In this document: one piece after another, positions 47,301 through 58,724 of the stretch | Position numbering within the stretch: position 1 is the stretch's first letter | How the letters are laid out: each line of letters begins with the position of its first letter | Assembly: GCA_030770425.1 (NCBI GenBank) | Contig: JASJFT010000027.1 | Coordinates: 248,001-312,000, forward strand | DNA length: 64,000 nucleotides | Origin: Darksidea phi | Lineage: Eukaryota > Ascomycota > Dothideomycetes > Pleosporales > Lentitheciaceae | Direction: 5' to 3' | Notes under the pieces: generated by a model | The model's database searches: none | Told to the model about the DNA's origin: nothing | What the model saw: the letters and a program-made list of their open reading frames with translations, nothing else | Made by a program: the position numbers and the translations under genes

Positions 47301-50300
47301 TATCTCATATTGGCGAGCCCCGAATTGGATCAGACGCCGAAGATCTACGACTTTCTCGAGGTCGGTCCCCATGGAGCGCTGCGACGGCCTTTGAACGACA
47401 CTCTGGGGCAAATGAAAATTCAAAAGAATCCTCGTTATCAGGCCCTCCTGTCAAAGACTGATTCACCGTTGAAGACTGTCCTTGAGGTATCGGGAAAGTT
47501 ATTTACTCATGGCTACCCCGTATCCCTCGCGGCGATCAACCAAGGAGGCTATCGCAAGGATTCGGTCGCATGTGTATCGGATACCCCGGAGTACCCTTTT
47601 GACCACTCGCAGACGTACTGGCATGAGTCACGTTTGAGCCGAGACTGGCGGTTGCGACAATCCGTCCCAATAGATGTGCTCGGAAGACGTGCAAACGATT
47701 GGAACGACAAGGAACCCCGGTGGCGAAGGATGCTGAGCATCGAAGAAACACCTTGGATCGCAGACCATGTTGTTGGAGACACCCCTCTCTATCCAGCCAC
47801 CGGAACCATGATAATGGCCTTGGAAGCAGTGAAGCAGACGGCACATAGGAATCAACCCATTTCTGGTTACTTCATCAAAGAAGCGACTTTCATGAATCCA
47901 ATCGTTGTCCGTCCCGGACCCGAAGCAAAAACCGAAGTCATGACTCATCTTCGTACGCTTCAGCGACCATACGAGAAGGCATCGTCAAGGTCAGAAGTTC
48001 GAATCTTTGCTCGACAGGCACATGATACCACATGGATGGAGTGCTTCAAAGCGCTCATTCATACCGAGTATGAAGATAGCACTAACGAAATCGATGGCGG
48101 GTTTGAGACGAAAGCGCATGCTGAGAGCTTGGTTTCTGACTACAAGAAGGCCAGAGTTGCGTGCGGTAAGTCTGTCAGTAGCCAGAACTTCTATAAGTGG
48201 CATAGCGAGCAAGGCCTCAAATACGGAGAAGCGTTTTCGATTGCTCAAGACATCTGCTGGGATGGTGGAGAGCTTGGAACAGCCCGTGTGGATGTCAGTC
48301 GTACCACTGCTCGGTATCAAGGTCTCGTTCATCCGGCAGCGCTCGACGCGGCTGCGCAAGTCTGTTTTGTCGCTCCTTCGAACGGAATGACCGGAGTTCT
48401 CCCTACCATCATTCCTCACAAGATCCACGATGGCTGGATGTCAGCATCCAGTTGGCAGTATCCGCAAACAGAGAGCATTCGAATGTTAACCACGTCAAAG
48501 TTCAAGTCTGGAGTGTCGGGGCTGGAATGCTCTTTTACCGCGATTGCAGACGACGAATCGCCGCTTTGCCATGTACGACGTTTGGAAATGCTGCCCGTGC
48601 TGAATAACGAGACGCAAAATGAGACCACGAAAACGCTTCTACATGGAATTGAATGGTACCCGCAGTTGTCTATGCTCGGTCGAGATCAGATACATGAATT
48701 CTGTAACGCGGACAGGTTCGCTGACGATGAGAGCGCCGCGGAAGATTACTGCACGCGACTTGAAAAGACGCTTCGAAATGTCATTTACAACAAGATCGAC
48801 CTTTTGCGGACAACAGATTGGTCAGGAACTGCACCGCATCTGCAGAAGTTCCTGGCTTGGATGGAACATGAGATGCGACGACCTGGCCAAACATACGATC
48901 ACATGAATGACGCGGAACTAGACAAGCAACTGCAAGATCTGCAAGATGAGAGACCGTCGTGGAGATTGTTTCTCCAGGTAGCGCAGAATCTTGTCCCTAT
49001 CGTGCGCGGTGACGTCAGCCCTGTTGACCTGTTGTACTCCACAAGCATTGCCGAAGACGTGTATGCCGCTTTCTTCAACCAAGCGTTTCGGGACAAGTTT
49101 GTATCCTACCTGAACCTAGCCTCACACCAGACTCCTACGCAGAGAATACTCGAGGTCGGCGCTGGAACCGGGAGCATGACTAGTCACATACTTGCAGCAT
49201 TCCAAGAGCGAGAAGAACGTACCGGAGGTATTGCGTTTTCTGAGTACGTCTACACAGATATATCGCCGGCATTCTTCGAGAATGCGAAAGAGAAGTTCTC
49301 TAACTTTCGCGATCGAATGTCGTTCAAAACTATAGACCTCGAGCTCGACATCACCGCGCAAGGATTTGAGGCTGGTTCTTACGACGTGGTCTTTGCTGGA
49401 AGTGTTTTGCATGCGACAAAGAACCTGGTCGCTACCCTACAGAACATTCGACGCGTCTTGAAGCCGGGAGGTCAAATCGTATTCCACGAGACAACTGCGC
49501 CAGATTGCTTTGCCATGAATTTTGGATTTGGTGTGCTGGCAGGATGGTGGTGCAGCGAAGACGATTTCCGCCCTTGGGGTCCGACAGTCACTACTGCTGA
49601 ATGGGATCGCCTTCTAAAGGACAGCGGCTTTTCAGGCAATGATCTCGTCCTCAGAGACTATAAGAGCGACATCGCCAACTATTTCAGCACAATTGTATCT
49701 ACGGTCCAGGACCGATCCCCGAAACCGGCTCAAGGTTCTCTTGTGCTTATTGTCGTCGAAGAGTCCAACGAGCTCCAGGCAGAGATCTCAACATCCATAA
49801 TCAGCAAACTATCGACATGGGGATATGAATCCCAAGTTGTGTTTCTCGCTAATTTGCAACATCTGGAGGTGGTCGTCGACTTTGTCGTAGTTCTTGCGGA
49901 CATCGATAACCCGGCGCTAGCGCCAGTTTCTGAATCCATTTTCAGAGGGATTCAACGCCGAATCCTTGAGTGGGGAAATATACTCTGGGTCAGCTGGGCA
50001 GATCTATGTCAAGACTCCATCTCCACACCATACCCCTATACCGGGTTCAAGAACGGCCTCCTTCGCACATTGACGTCAGAGTTCACTGGCAAACGCATTG
50101 TGTCTCTATCTATAGAAGACAGCAAATCAGAAGTCTCCACATGGATTGGTTGCATTTCTAAAGTCTTCCAGTCCGCATTTGTCGAACTCTCATCTGAGGT
50201 TGAATACACTGTGCGACAAGGACGCATACTCAGTGGACGGCTGGTAGAAGAAAAGAATCTCAACACCAGGCTGCACTCGTCGATATTCCCACAGCTGTCT

Positions 50301-52575
50301 ACCGGACCGTGGCTCTCCAGTTCGCCATTGAAGCTCGACATAGGAAGCACAGGCTCCTTCGAAACACTTCAATTCGTAGAGGACATGGAACACCACAACG
50401 AACTTGATCCAGAGGATATAGAGATCGAGGCCAGAGCATGGGGTCTCAGCTTCAGGGATCTCTTCCTTGCTCTGGGTCGTTTGGAAGAAGTAGGATTCGG
50501 AGCCGACTGTGCTGGTATAGTCACAAGAGTCGGTCCAAATTGTCGAGAAACCGTGAAGCCTGGAGACCGTGTTTGTATGGCCGCAGTGGGCTGTATACGA
50601 ACATTCCCGAGAACGAACTACCGATATGTCATCAAAATCCCAGACACCATGTCCTTTGAGGAAGGAAGCGCAATCTTGAACCCCGGTATGACGGCGTACC
50701 ACTCTTTGATCGAGGTAGCTCGGCTCCAAGAAGGCGAAAAAGTTCTTATCCATGCTGCAGCGGGTGCAACAGGGCAACTAGCCATTCTTGTTGCGCAAAG
50801 TGTCGGGGCCGAGGTGTTTGCAACAGTTGGGTTCAATGAAAAGAAAGAGATCCTTCAGCAGAATTTCGGGATCCCTACTGATCACATCTTCTACAGTCGA
50901 AACGCTAGTTTCAAGAAAGGCATTATGCGGGTGACAAAGGGCTACGGCGTTGACGTCGTCTTAAATTCACTTGTAGGCGACGGGCTGCAAGCTTCCTTAG
51001 AGTGTGTCGCTCCATATGGAAGGTTTGTCGAGCTTGGGAAGGCTGATATCAAAGCCAATTCGTCGTTGCCGATGGCATGTTTTGCGAACAATGTCTCCTT
51101 TGCTGCAGTCGATCTCCGGCACATCTATTACTTCCGCAGAGATGCTGGTTATCGATTGATCACCAAAACAATGGAGCTATTCAAGGACGGAACCCTTCGA
51201 TGCCCTCAACCTCTGCACATCTACCCTGTTTCATCGATCGAGGAGGCGTTCCGATACTTCCAAAGTGGGAAGAATACTGGACGTATAATCATCACAGCAG
51301 GCCCAGGCGACACCATCCGGGTAAGTCAGTAATTCCAAATGAGGTAACATTCCTATTCTTACATTCGCCAGAAATGCATAGTTTACCGACATCTATGGAA
51401 ATTCCACGACGGAGCCACGTATGTGATTGTAGGCGGTCTAGGTGGCCTCGGGAGAGCGATGATCACATGGATGGTCTCCAAAGGGGCCAAGCATTTTATA
51501 CTTCTGTCGAGATCTGGAGCCGAGTCTAAAGCTGGCCAGGAACTATTGAGTGGATTGACAGAGCAAGGCGTGGTCGTTGCAGTGGAGAAATGCGATGCCT
51601 CTTCAGCAGATCAGCTATCCGAGGCACTGAAGAAAAGTGGAGAGATGATGCCGCCTATCCGTGGATGCATCAACGCAGCCATGGAGTTAAATGTCAGTAT
51701 CAAGCCCCACGAACACGATATACAGACCTCTAATCAGCTGACAGGACTCGCTCTTCGAGAATATGACGTATATGCAATGGGAGAGAACGATTCGATCGAA
51801 ATGCCACACTTCTTGGAATTTGCATAATCTTCTTCCACGCGATCTAGATTTCTTCATCCTCTTGTCCTCTCTGACAGCTGTCCTTGGCAACCCAGGTCAA
51901 TCAAACTACTCCGCCGGATGTGCATTCCAGGACGCCTTGGCGCGATATCGCACGTACAACAACCAAAAGGCTCTATCTATCAACCTCGGTTTAATGCGAA
52001 CCATCGGCGCAGTCGCCGAGAACAAGAACCTACACCGTAATTTCAAAGTTGCGAGCCTTCGACCAATAGAGGAGGTGGAGTTTTTGACACTTCTCGATAT
52101 GTACTGCGATCCTGGCCACCCTGTCCTACAGCCCGATAAGAGCCAAATCGCGATCGGCATCATGACGCCGGCAGATGTTCTGGCCAAGAACCGTGAACCC
52201 GACGAGCTCCTACACCGGCCGTTATTTGCGAGCTTCTCCCGGAGCCGCGGTGCCTCCCAGCAGGCCGGATCGGAAAGCAGTACGAATTACACGGCTCTGT
52301 TCCGACAGGCTGAGTCTGACGAAGGGAAGATCGCAATCGTTATTGAAGCATTGGCACGAAAGCTAGCGCGTGCGCTATCTATCTCACCAGACGAGGTTGA
52401 GTTAGATAAGCCTCTGTATAGTTTTGGCGTCGATTCACTGGTTGCGGTTGAATTGAAGAATTGGATCCGTAAGGAGTTTGCGGCGGAAGTTGCGGTCTTT
52501 GATATAATGGGCGGGACCACAGTCGAGATGGTGGGGGGAATCGTCACGAAGGCGAGCAAAATGAGAGGAGGGTAA
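44356..52575 (+). CDS. Highly reducing polyketide synthase KS-AT-DH-MT-ER-KR-ACP
   Basis: Ten exons: 44356-44526, 44582-44726, 44777-45048, 45099-45312, 45363-45582, 45638-45794, 45842-46601, 46648-51320, 51372-51692 and 51745-52575. All nine introns are 46-55 bp, GT-AG and in frame, giving 2587 aa. KS: Cys ~175 in LNTACSTSM, His ~310 in EAHGTGT, His ~350 in [14 protein letters not shown]: Ser ~690 in [18 protein letters not shown]: His ~1020 in [15 protein letters not shown] and Asp ~1213 in [16 protein letters not shown] motif [10 protein letters not shown] ~1482. ER: NADPH motif [12 protein letters not shown] ~2015. [12 protein letters not shown] ~2225 and [19 protein letters not shown]: Ser ~2542 in [11 protein letters not shown]. 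There is no thioesterase or C-terminal release domain, which fits release by the neighbouring AOS. The KR YxxxN site has Cys at the Asn position. All catalytic centres are otherwise intact. It makes a reduced, C-methylated chain; length cannot be read from sequence. Confidence 0.95.
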
Positions 52576-53470
52576 TGGGATCCGTAGCGATTTTATTGTC
52601 CGGGCATCTGTATCAACCACAATTTGGTGTTTTCTTTTTTCCTTTTTTCCATTTTTCCTTTTTTCCATTTTTCCTTTTTTCCATTTTTCCATTTTTTCTT
52701 TAGAAACGCTGTATTGCGCAACTATACTATTGTGGTAGTGATAGCCAATAATGAAACTGTGCAATGTGAAGACCAGCACTGATGTACACAACTTCAGTTC
52801 TGCGAAGTACTCATTTTATTATTATTAACGGCGCCTCAAAGTTCGATATTCGAAACATCACCTTGTCGTACTGTGTACAGCTCTACAGCTCTATTATCGT
52901 GTATAAGGTGTGGGTATAGCACCTCTACTATGCACAAACTCCTGTGTTTCGTGCGGACCTTATAAAGCAAACTCCCACTATCCAAATCCAAACCAAATTA
53001 AGCTTGGTAGCGAGATAAAGTTATCCGCGAACAATAAGACTCTTAGGCCGCATACTCAAAAAAATACTCTCTCGCTGCAGAAGCAGTTGACGCGATCGCG
53101 AAGTCGCTCGGCCGGTATACTAATCCCGTGACTGCGCGTCAGGCTGCGACGCGCTAAAATCGGTTCCAAGATCACGACCTTTCTCCGTGCGACATCGACG
53201 CACATCGAAACGTCACGAAAACATGATCGAAGCCTATTACCAGCCCCATCATATATATCAACTTCCATTCACCTCGGTAGCCAGATTGGCACTGGGATTA
53301 CCGAGCAGGCAGCAGTGCGCTCGCTGATGAATCGTTGAGCCTATTTATTCTCAATCCGCAATCTACTTACATATGTCCCAGCCTCCTTGGCTGGTTGCGC
53401 ATATTCCAAAATACATATATGACTTCATCTCCGCTTTTGTTGCTCGCTATCAAACGCGGATCTTCGCTCC
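52576..53470. other. PKS 3' flank
   Basis: 895 bp. It contains the polypyrimidine tandem repeat described below, then AT-rich DNA and the promoter of the F-box/2EXR-like gene. No gene recognised. Confidence 0.5.
52641..52688. repeat. 16-bp polypyrimidine tandem repeat, 3 copies
   Basis: Three exact copies of CCTTTTTTCCATTTTT, flanked by partial copies, 65 bp after the PKS stop. Probably in the PKS 3' UTR. Confidence 0.95.
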
Positions 53471-54727
53471 ATGGATCAGATCACAGTGTCACCGACTCTG
53501 AGTGAGAAGACTATCGATGACATTTACAAGCAGCAGCTCGAAAGCAGCTCGAGTCCGGATAGCAGGTCTGTAGATGGTGCTTCAATGGATGAGTGTATGG
53601 CACATTTGCATGCACTCCTCACGAAAGGTACCAATTACGAAGATTGATACACCCCATCTCCTAGTCTGGTTCTAACGCCCTCATAGAGCCCACCAAAAAC
53701 CTTCAACGCGCCCAATCACGCGCACTAGCGCAGCAACAATACTACCGAATAGCGAATCAAATCCGCCTCGATGCAGGCATCGATGATGACAACGAAGTCT
53801 TTCCGTTTCTCGCTCTACCAGCCGAGCTTCGTTTAATCGTTTATTCTGAACTACTGGTTACAAACGACCGGCTAGTGGTCACATGGCGTGGGCCACGGAA
53901 AGCGAACAAGCAGCAGAAGCGAATGTATATCGACATCTTGCGAGCGAATAAACAGTGTAGAAATGAGGGGTTGACTATACTCTATGGATATAATGTCTTT
54001 GATATGGGTCAGTACTTTTCTACCGAGCGATCATGTGGAGACTTCAAAGGCTTGTAGACGTGGGAGGGTTTCATCGACTTCGGATTGTGTGAGCTGACAA
54101 CATCCAGAGGAGATATGCAACCGCCCGCTCAGCGTCGCCAAGCCGTTTCTTTCCCGTATCGGCATCCACAACGCCGCCTTAATCCGCATGGTTATAGCCG
54201 AATACTCAGCTGCAGTAGAAGAACTCCATCAGCTCCCACCCGTTGATACCCCTACCCCCATTCCTAACGCTTTGGCCTTCGCCTCCACTTCTCTCCTCTC
54301 CTCCAGAAAACCGCACCCTCATCTCACCCTCCCTTTTCTAACGACCTTCCTCTCTGCCTTCAACATAACCCTCTCTCGCCTCCGCGTCCTTGCCATCAGC
54401 ATAATCCCTTACGGCTTCGACCATGCGACGCAAGACCTTATGCGCCAGCAAGCCCCACTCGTCATGAACGATATGAGAGCGAGGGTGCAGTGGCTGGATG
54501 GAAAGAATCAACCTGAAAGATTAAGCAAAGTGGTGAACGGAATTTGCGAGAGAGAGACCGCACTGGGAAAGGCGGATTATTGGAAGGACGTGGATGCTAA
54601 GGTGGGGTTTTTGTGGAACTCACCGCTTGTTGGGAGGGAGTGGGTTGTGTTTAAGGGTGTGAGGACGGAAGAGGTAGGAAACGTGAGAAAGGGAAGGGAA
54701 ATGGAAGGGGAGGAAGTGAGTGAGTGA
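53471..54727 (+). CDS. F-box/2EXR-like hypothetical protein
   Basis: Exons 53471-53627, 53687-54007 and 54108-54727 (introns 59 and 100 bp) give 365 aa. The middle of the protein, FPFLALPAELRLIVYSELLV, is the 'LPxELRxxIY' helix that opens many fungal F-box and 2EXR-type proteins. It continues DILRANKQCRNEGLTILYGYN, the second landmark (xxxVCrqiyxEaxxxlYxxN). The rest (RPLSVAKPFLSRIGIHNA and onwards) is a fast-evolving C-terminus seen in large dothideomycete paralogous families. It may be a substrate receptor of an SCF-type ligase, but this is family inference. The last ~30 residues are low-complexity (E, G, R). It is probably unrelated to the PKS cluster. Confidence 0.7.
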
Positions 54728-57700
54728 GCGAGTGGGAACGCACGTGCGGCTTTTCTGTTGAATCAAGGTGTGAGAGGCGTCGCAGAATCACCCGACTTCC
54801 TTTTCCAGAATCGTATTACTCAAATGTCTTAATCGCGAATGATACCATCTAGATCTTATGTCATGTGCGAACTTGTTACTGAATCAGTCTGCACAGGATA
54901 CTCTCCCCTCGAGAACACACTCTCAGACAGACCAGTACAGGGGGAAACCACTGCCTCGTCCGAAATATGTTGAGCAATAAGATGGTCAACAGCGTCAAGG
55001 TTGGCCACGACTCGTCCTGTTCAGTGCAACAGATTACAAAAGAGAGTACGCCGGTACCCGCCATCACAACCGCAAAATACCAACCACATATATTCGTTAT
55101 TAGCAAACCTATCCTACTCCACCCACCGCATACAAGTATCCACAAGGAGTGGCACGCTTCGACTTCAAAGCAGCACCAACCTCTGAGCCGGGCGAAAAAA
55201 TCCAATGGATCCCCTAGCAGGCTCCACAAAGGAAGCTTTTGACACAACATACATGTCGATCAGAGATCTAAACGTGACGTTCGGCCTAGTGCCGTATCGA
55301 TGCGACACGGCACGGAACGGGACAAGGTCGATCATTAGATGGTATCTCACTGCGCGGTTCTTAGCCGGCACATAGTTTAGGAGTACAAACAGTGTCGCAG
55401 TTCCAAGACGGCACGACTTCTGATACGAGATGATAGGTGCTGATACCTGCTTTTAAGTGGGTATGCCATCTTCGTGCGCTGGAATGTAAGGTCCGTAGTA
55501 AGTGTTACTGCATGCTCCTAGGCTAGTGGGTAGCGTGGCGCTAGTCGGATGGTGCAGTAGTCTAACTTGTTTGTGTTGATGTCAAAGAGAGTGGGTACAC
55601 TTGTGGCAGGTGACCAACTTGGATCGCCGTTTGTTTTGAGTGATATTTTTGAAGCTGTAGACCTCTCGTCAGGGGTTTCTCCGGTTATCTTCATGTATCG
55701 AATTGATAGCCGTGGTAGAAGTAGATATCGGCGATTAAATGTTTGGAAATAGGCCGGTTGGGGTACGTACGTGTTGTTTGGCTTCGGATGTGCAATATTC
55801 CGTTCTTCCTGCATGCCTTGGCGGCGGCTACCCAGAACCCTGGTTGTTGGAGGAATGGGGCAACTTTTAACTAAACATAGCAGAATGGAATCGTTGGTGG
55901 TTTAATTGTATTATGAAAATTTTGTATGCACTTGTTGTGTGCTCCTTTTAGAAGCGCCTTGGAGAGGATGAGGATGTGTGAGGATCGTGGATGACGTTCT
56001 CTGAAGGGGATGAACGCGCTTAATCGTGCAAGTGACGACCGTTACGGGACGGATTAGAATAGATGCTTGTGGGTATATGTCATTACCTAATTTGACCTTC
56101 CGATAGAGGTAAGCCGTTTTGCGAGTTTTGGTGTTCTGCCCATAGTACTGGCTGTGCTAGTCTCGAGCACTGCAACTAAACACGTATTCCAAATCGACCA
56201 TGATATTGACTTCTGATCTCATAGCTGTCACACATAACATCCTATGGGATCGGCTGATTCGAGAAACCATAAAGCGGGAAGGTGTTGTAGCTCTACACCC
56301 GCGATTAATCATTGAGTGGGCTAGAATGCGAAGGCGACCCGCCGTCGAAGATTGGTTTCACTTCGTCATATAGCCTAAGCAGAAGGAGCACAGTCCCCTG
56401 GTACCGGTGGCCTTCAACTGCCGTTGTCAACGTTTCAGCCTTGGAGGGTGTACCTGTTTTCAAGGGTCTTGCTTCTTCCACGCCGTAGAGGCAATTGACG
56501 TTGGATAGTAATATACATAAAGGGTTCGTTAGACTGCGGGATTAAGTACACCGCTACAGGAGATGTCCCACGTTGTGGTGGTTGCTCGTTACAGGTGGTG
56601 TAGTGGCGCATCGCGTTAGTGGGCTTGCTCCCGACTGGACTACGGTACGCAAAACCATGAGTTTCGACTAGTTGTGGTAGATGGGCCAACCTAGTCCCGG
56701 TAAGCCTCGTGGGAAAAGTAGTACCGGTAGTACCTGCCGAACTAGTCAGCCTTTCCAATTGGTTCATGTAGGTCGATCAAACTCTACTGTTGCAAGGCCT
56801 TAGTTCAGCGTTGCCCGCAACGCATAGTCAGAAGTGAGTCTGAACTGTAAGGGCGGTGAAGGCCGAATGTGCATGTTTCGCGGTGCTTTTACAACATGTC
56901 GAAAGCATCGATCTGAAGATGCTCTTTCCCCTTCGCCATCGTCCACTTTACCTAAAGATCGCAACACAGTAAGCTTGAGCTGTCCAGACCAAGGCCGTAA
57001 ATTTGTTTAGTCTGAAATGGTAGGTCTTGCCGTGGTGTCCGTAGGCTCAAACAGAGTACGTGTGAGGTTGCGCGAAACCCCGTGCACAACTGCGGTCGGA
57101 CGCCGGGGTGGCGGGGCGGATAATGAGGGGTAGTTGATAGAGGCGATGACATGGATGAGATAAGAGAAAAAGATAGATGAGGCTTGTGTGCTCTTGGACG
57201 ACAGATGGTGAGGTATTAAGGCGGACATATTGACAGGGTGGGATGCCGCCGATCTGGGCAGTCATGTTAAAGCGTACCCCATGTGACGATGAACCGTTCG
57301 GCACGAGCTAAGCCAAGCCAAATGGCAAGAAGAATCCTGACTTACGCGTAGATATCATCTGTTCGAGGCGTTCCTGGCTCGAGTATCTGTCAGACATGTT
57401 GGCGTTCCGAGGCGCAGGTTGAACGCATGAATGCGAGGGGAAACGACAACTGCAAACTCGCGTCTGATGGGCTCCAGATTTCCACAGCCTCTGTCTATCC
57501 GCACGATGAACGACATGTTCCGCGCCCAGATAGGATGCTTGCGGGGGGCTCTTCCAAATCAAGCCCATTGCAACACTCTGCCCGTGATCGGAGTGATGTG
57601 CTTCGCATGGGAACGGCGCGAGAGGTGCGGGAAAGGTCGGGGAATTGGCCAATCCTCTGGCAGCCCGGCACATTGCAACTGTATGCGTCGGAGAGAAGTA

Positions 57701-58724
57701 GGCGTCCTTGTAAGCTCCAAGGCGGACCCTGGAGGCGCTCAGCGCCACAGTGGCTGCGGGCTATACCCAAATAGGGAGGTCGACTCGGAGGAACGCTAGT
57801 TCTCAACCGATCGCGTGGAGCCTTTCCAGGACGGGATGGGGCGCTCTACCACGGCTCTGAGAAAGGGCTCGTTGGCAGGTTGTCCGAACGCTTCACACCC
57901 TCAGCGCGGGATGCTGGACCGTTTCTCGTCAGGCACGCATACGGTGTCATGCAGAGCAGCGGCAGTGCCGAGCAGCGATTGGAGTTGTCGAGGACGCAGT
58001 ACGAGGCCGTCCCATCTGAACAGACTAGCTGCAGCTGCAGGCGAATATGCAGACAAGCGCTGTGCTATTTAAGCATGCAGCCAGGATTGCGTCAGCAAGG
58101 ACGGCGGCGCTGGGGACGAACTCCCTGGTCCAAGGTCGATCGTCGCCGCGAGATCTGGCCGTGGTCGGGACGAGACGTGAAGCAGGCAGCGGAGCAGCGA
58201 GCCCGACGAAGAGGCCTGAAACGCGAGCGCGGCGACGAGGCTCCGAAGATGACGATAATTTTAGGTGGCCGCGCTTCATTTCCCAGCAGCGGCAACGGGC
58301 CAATCAGGCGCCCTTGACAACAGCCCTGGTCCCTGCGACGCTATTCCCTCTCTCTTCGGCGCTGGTAGGGGCGGTAGGGGTGCTTGCCGAGACAGCCTCC
58401 TGCGGCCCCATGCTCGCTGGCTGCTTCCTCTCCTCCACCGACAGAGTCGTCGCAGCTTCCTCACCCGGAGTCGCTCATTGAATTGCGACCTCTGCCGAGC
58501 CCCATTCCATTCCTTTCTCAGCCCGCATCTCCAAGCACTCTGGGCTCGTCTTGACCTGTCTTACTTTATATTCGCCCCCTTCCCGCCCTAATTGTAGCCT
58601 GCCACGGATGGACTGGTGAAGCTGCGCGTCTGTTGCTGGCCGCCGACTCCACCGCCAGACGTGCTCCATTGCGACCTCTCGCGCCGCCGTACCAGCCGTC
58701 CCTCCACGCCGAGTGTTGCTCACC
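54728..58724. other. 4-kb stretch without recognisable genes
   Basis: No intact gene. An ATG-initiated 57-residue frame at 56200-56373 (+; MILTSDLIAVTHNILWDR..., ending in WFHFVI) has protein-like composition and may be a relic. The part from 57.4 kb on is GC-rich with uninformative long frames. The final ~200 bp, pyrimidine-rich, are the leader of the SH3 gene. Confidence 0.45.

Larger units (their letters stand above)
36753..52575. other. Candidate PKS-AOS secondary-metabolite cluster
   Basis: Six adjacent loci: ketosphinganine-reductase-like SDR (broken), DHA2 MFS transporter, alpha-oxoamine synthase, PTH11-like receptor, and the HR-PKS running the opposite way. The first four all read minus; the PKS reads plus from a divergent promoter. 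No cluster transcription factor or P450 is present inside these limits. The left limit is set by the S41 pseudogene and the right by the F-box/2EXR-like gene. Membership of the receptor is by adjacency only. Confidence 0.65.

Noticed and set aside
36753..52575. Naming the cluster as a fumonisin or AAL-toxin cluster
   Set aside because: Only the PKS-AOS-SDR logic is shared; the P450s, aminotransferase and other tailoring genes of those clusters are absent, so product identity cannot be claimed.
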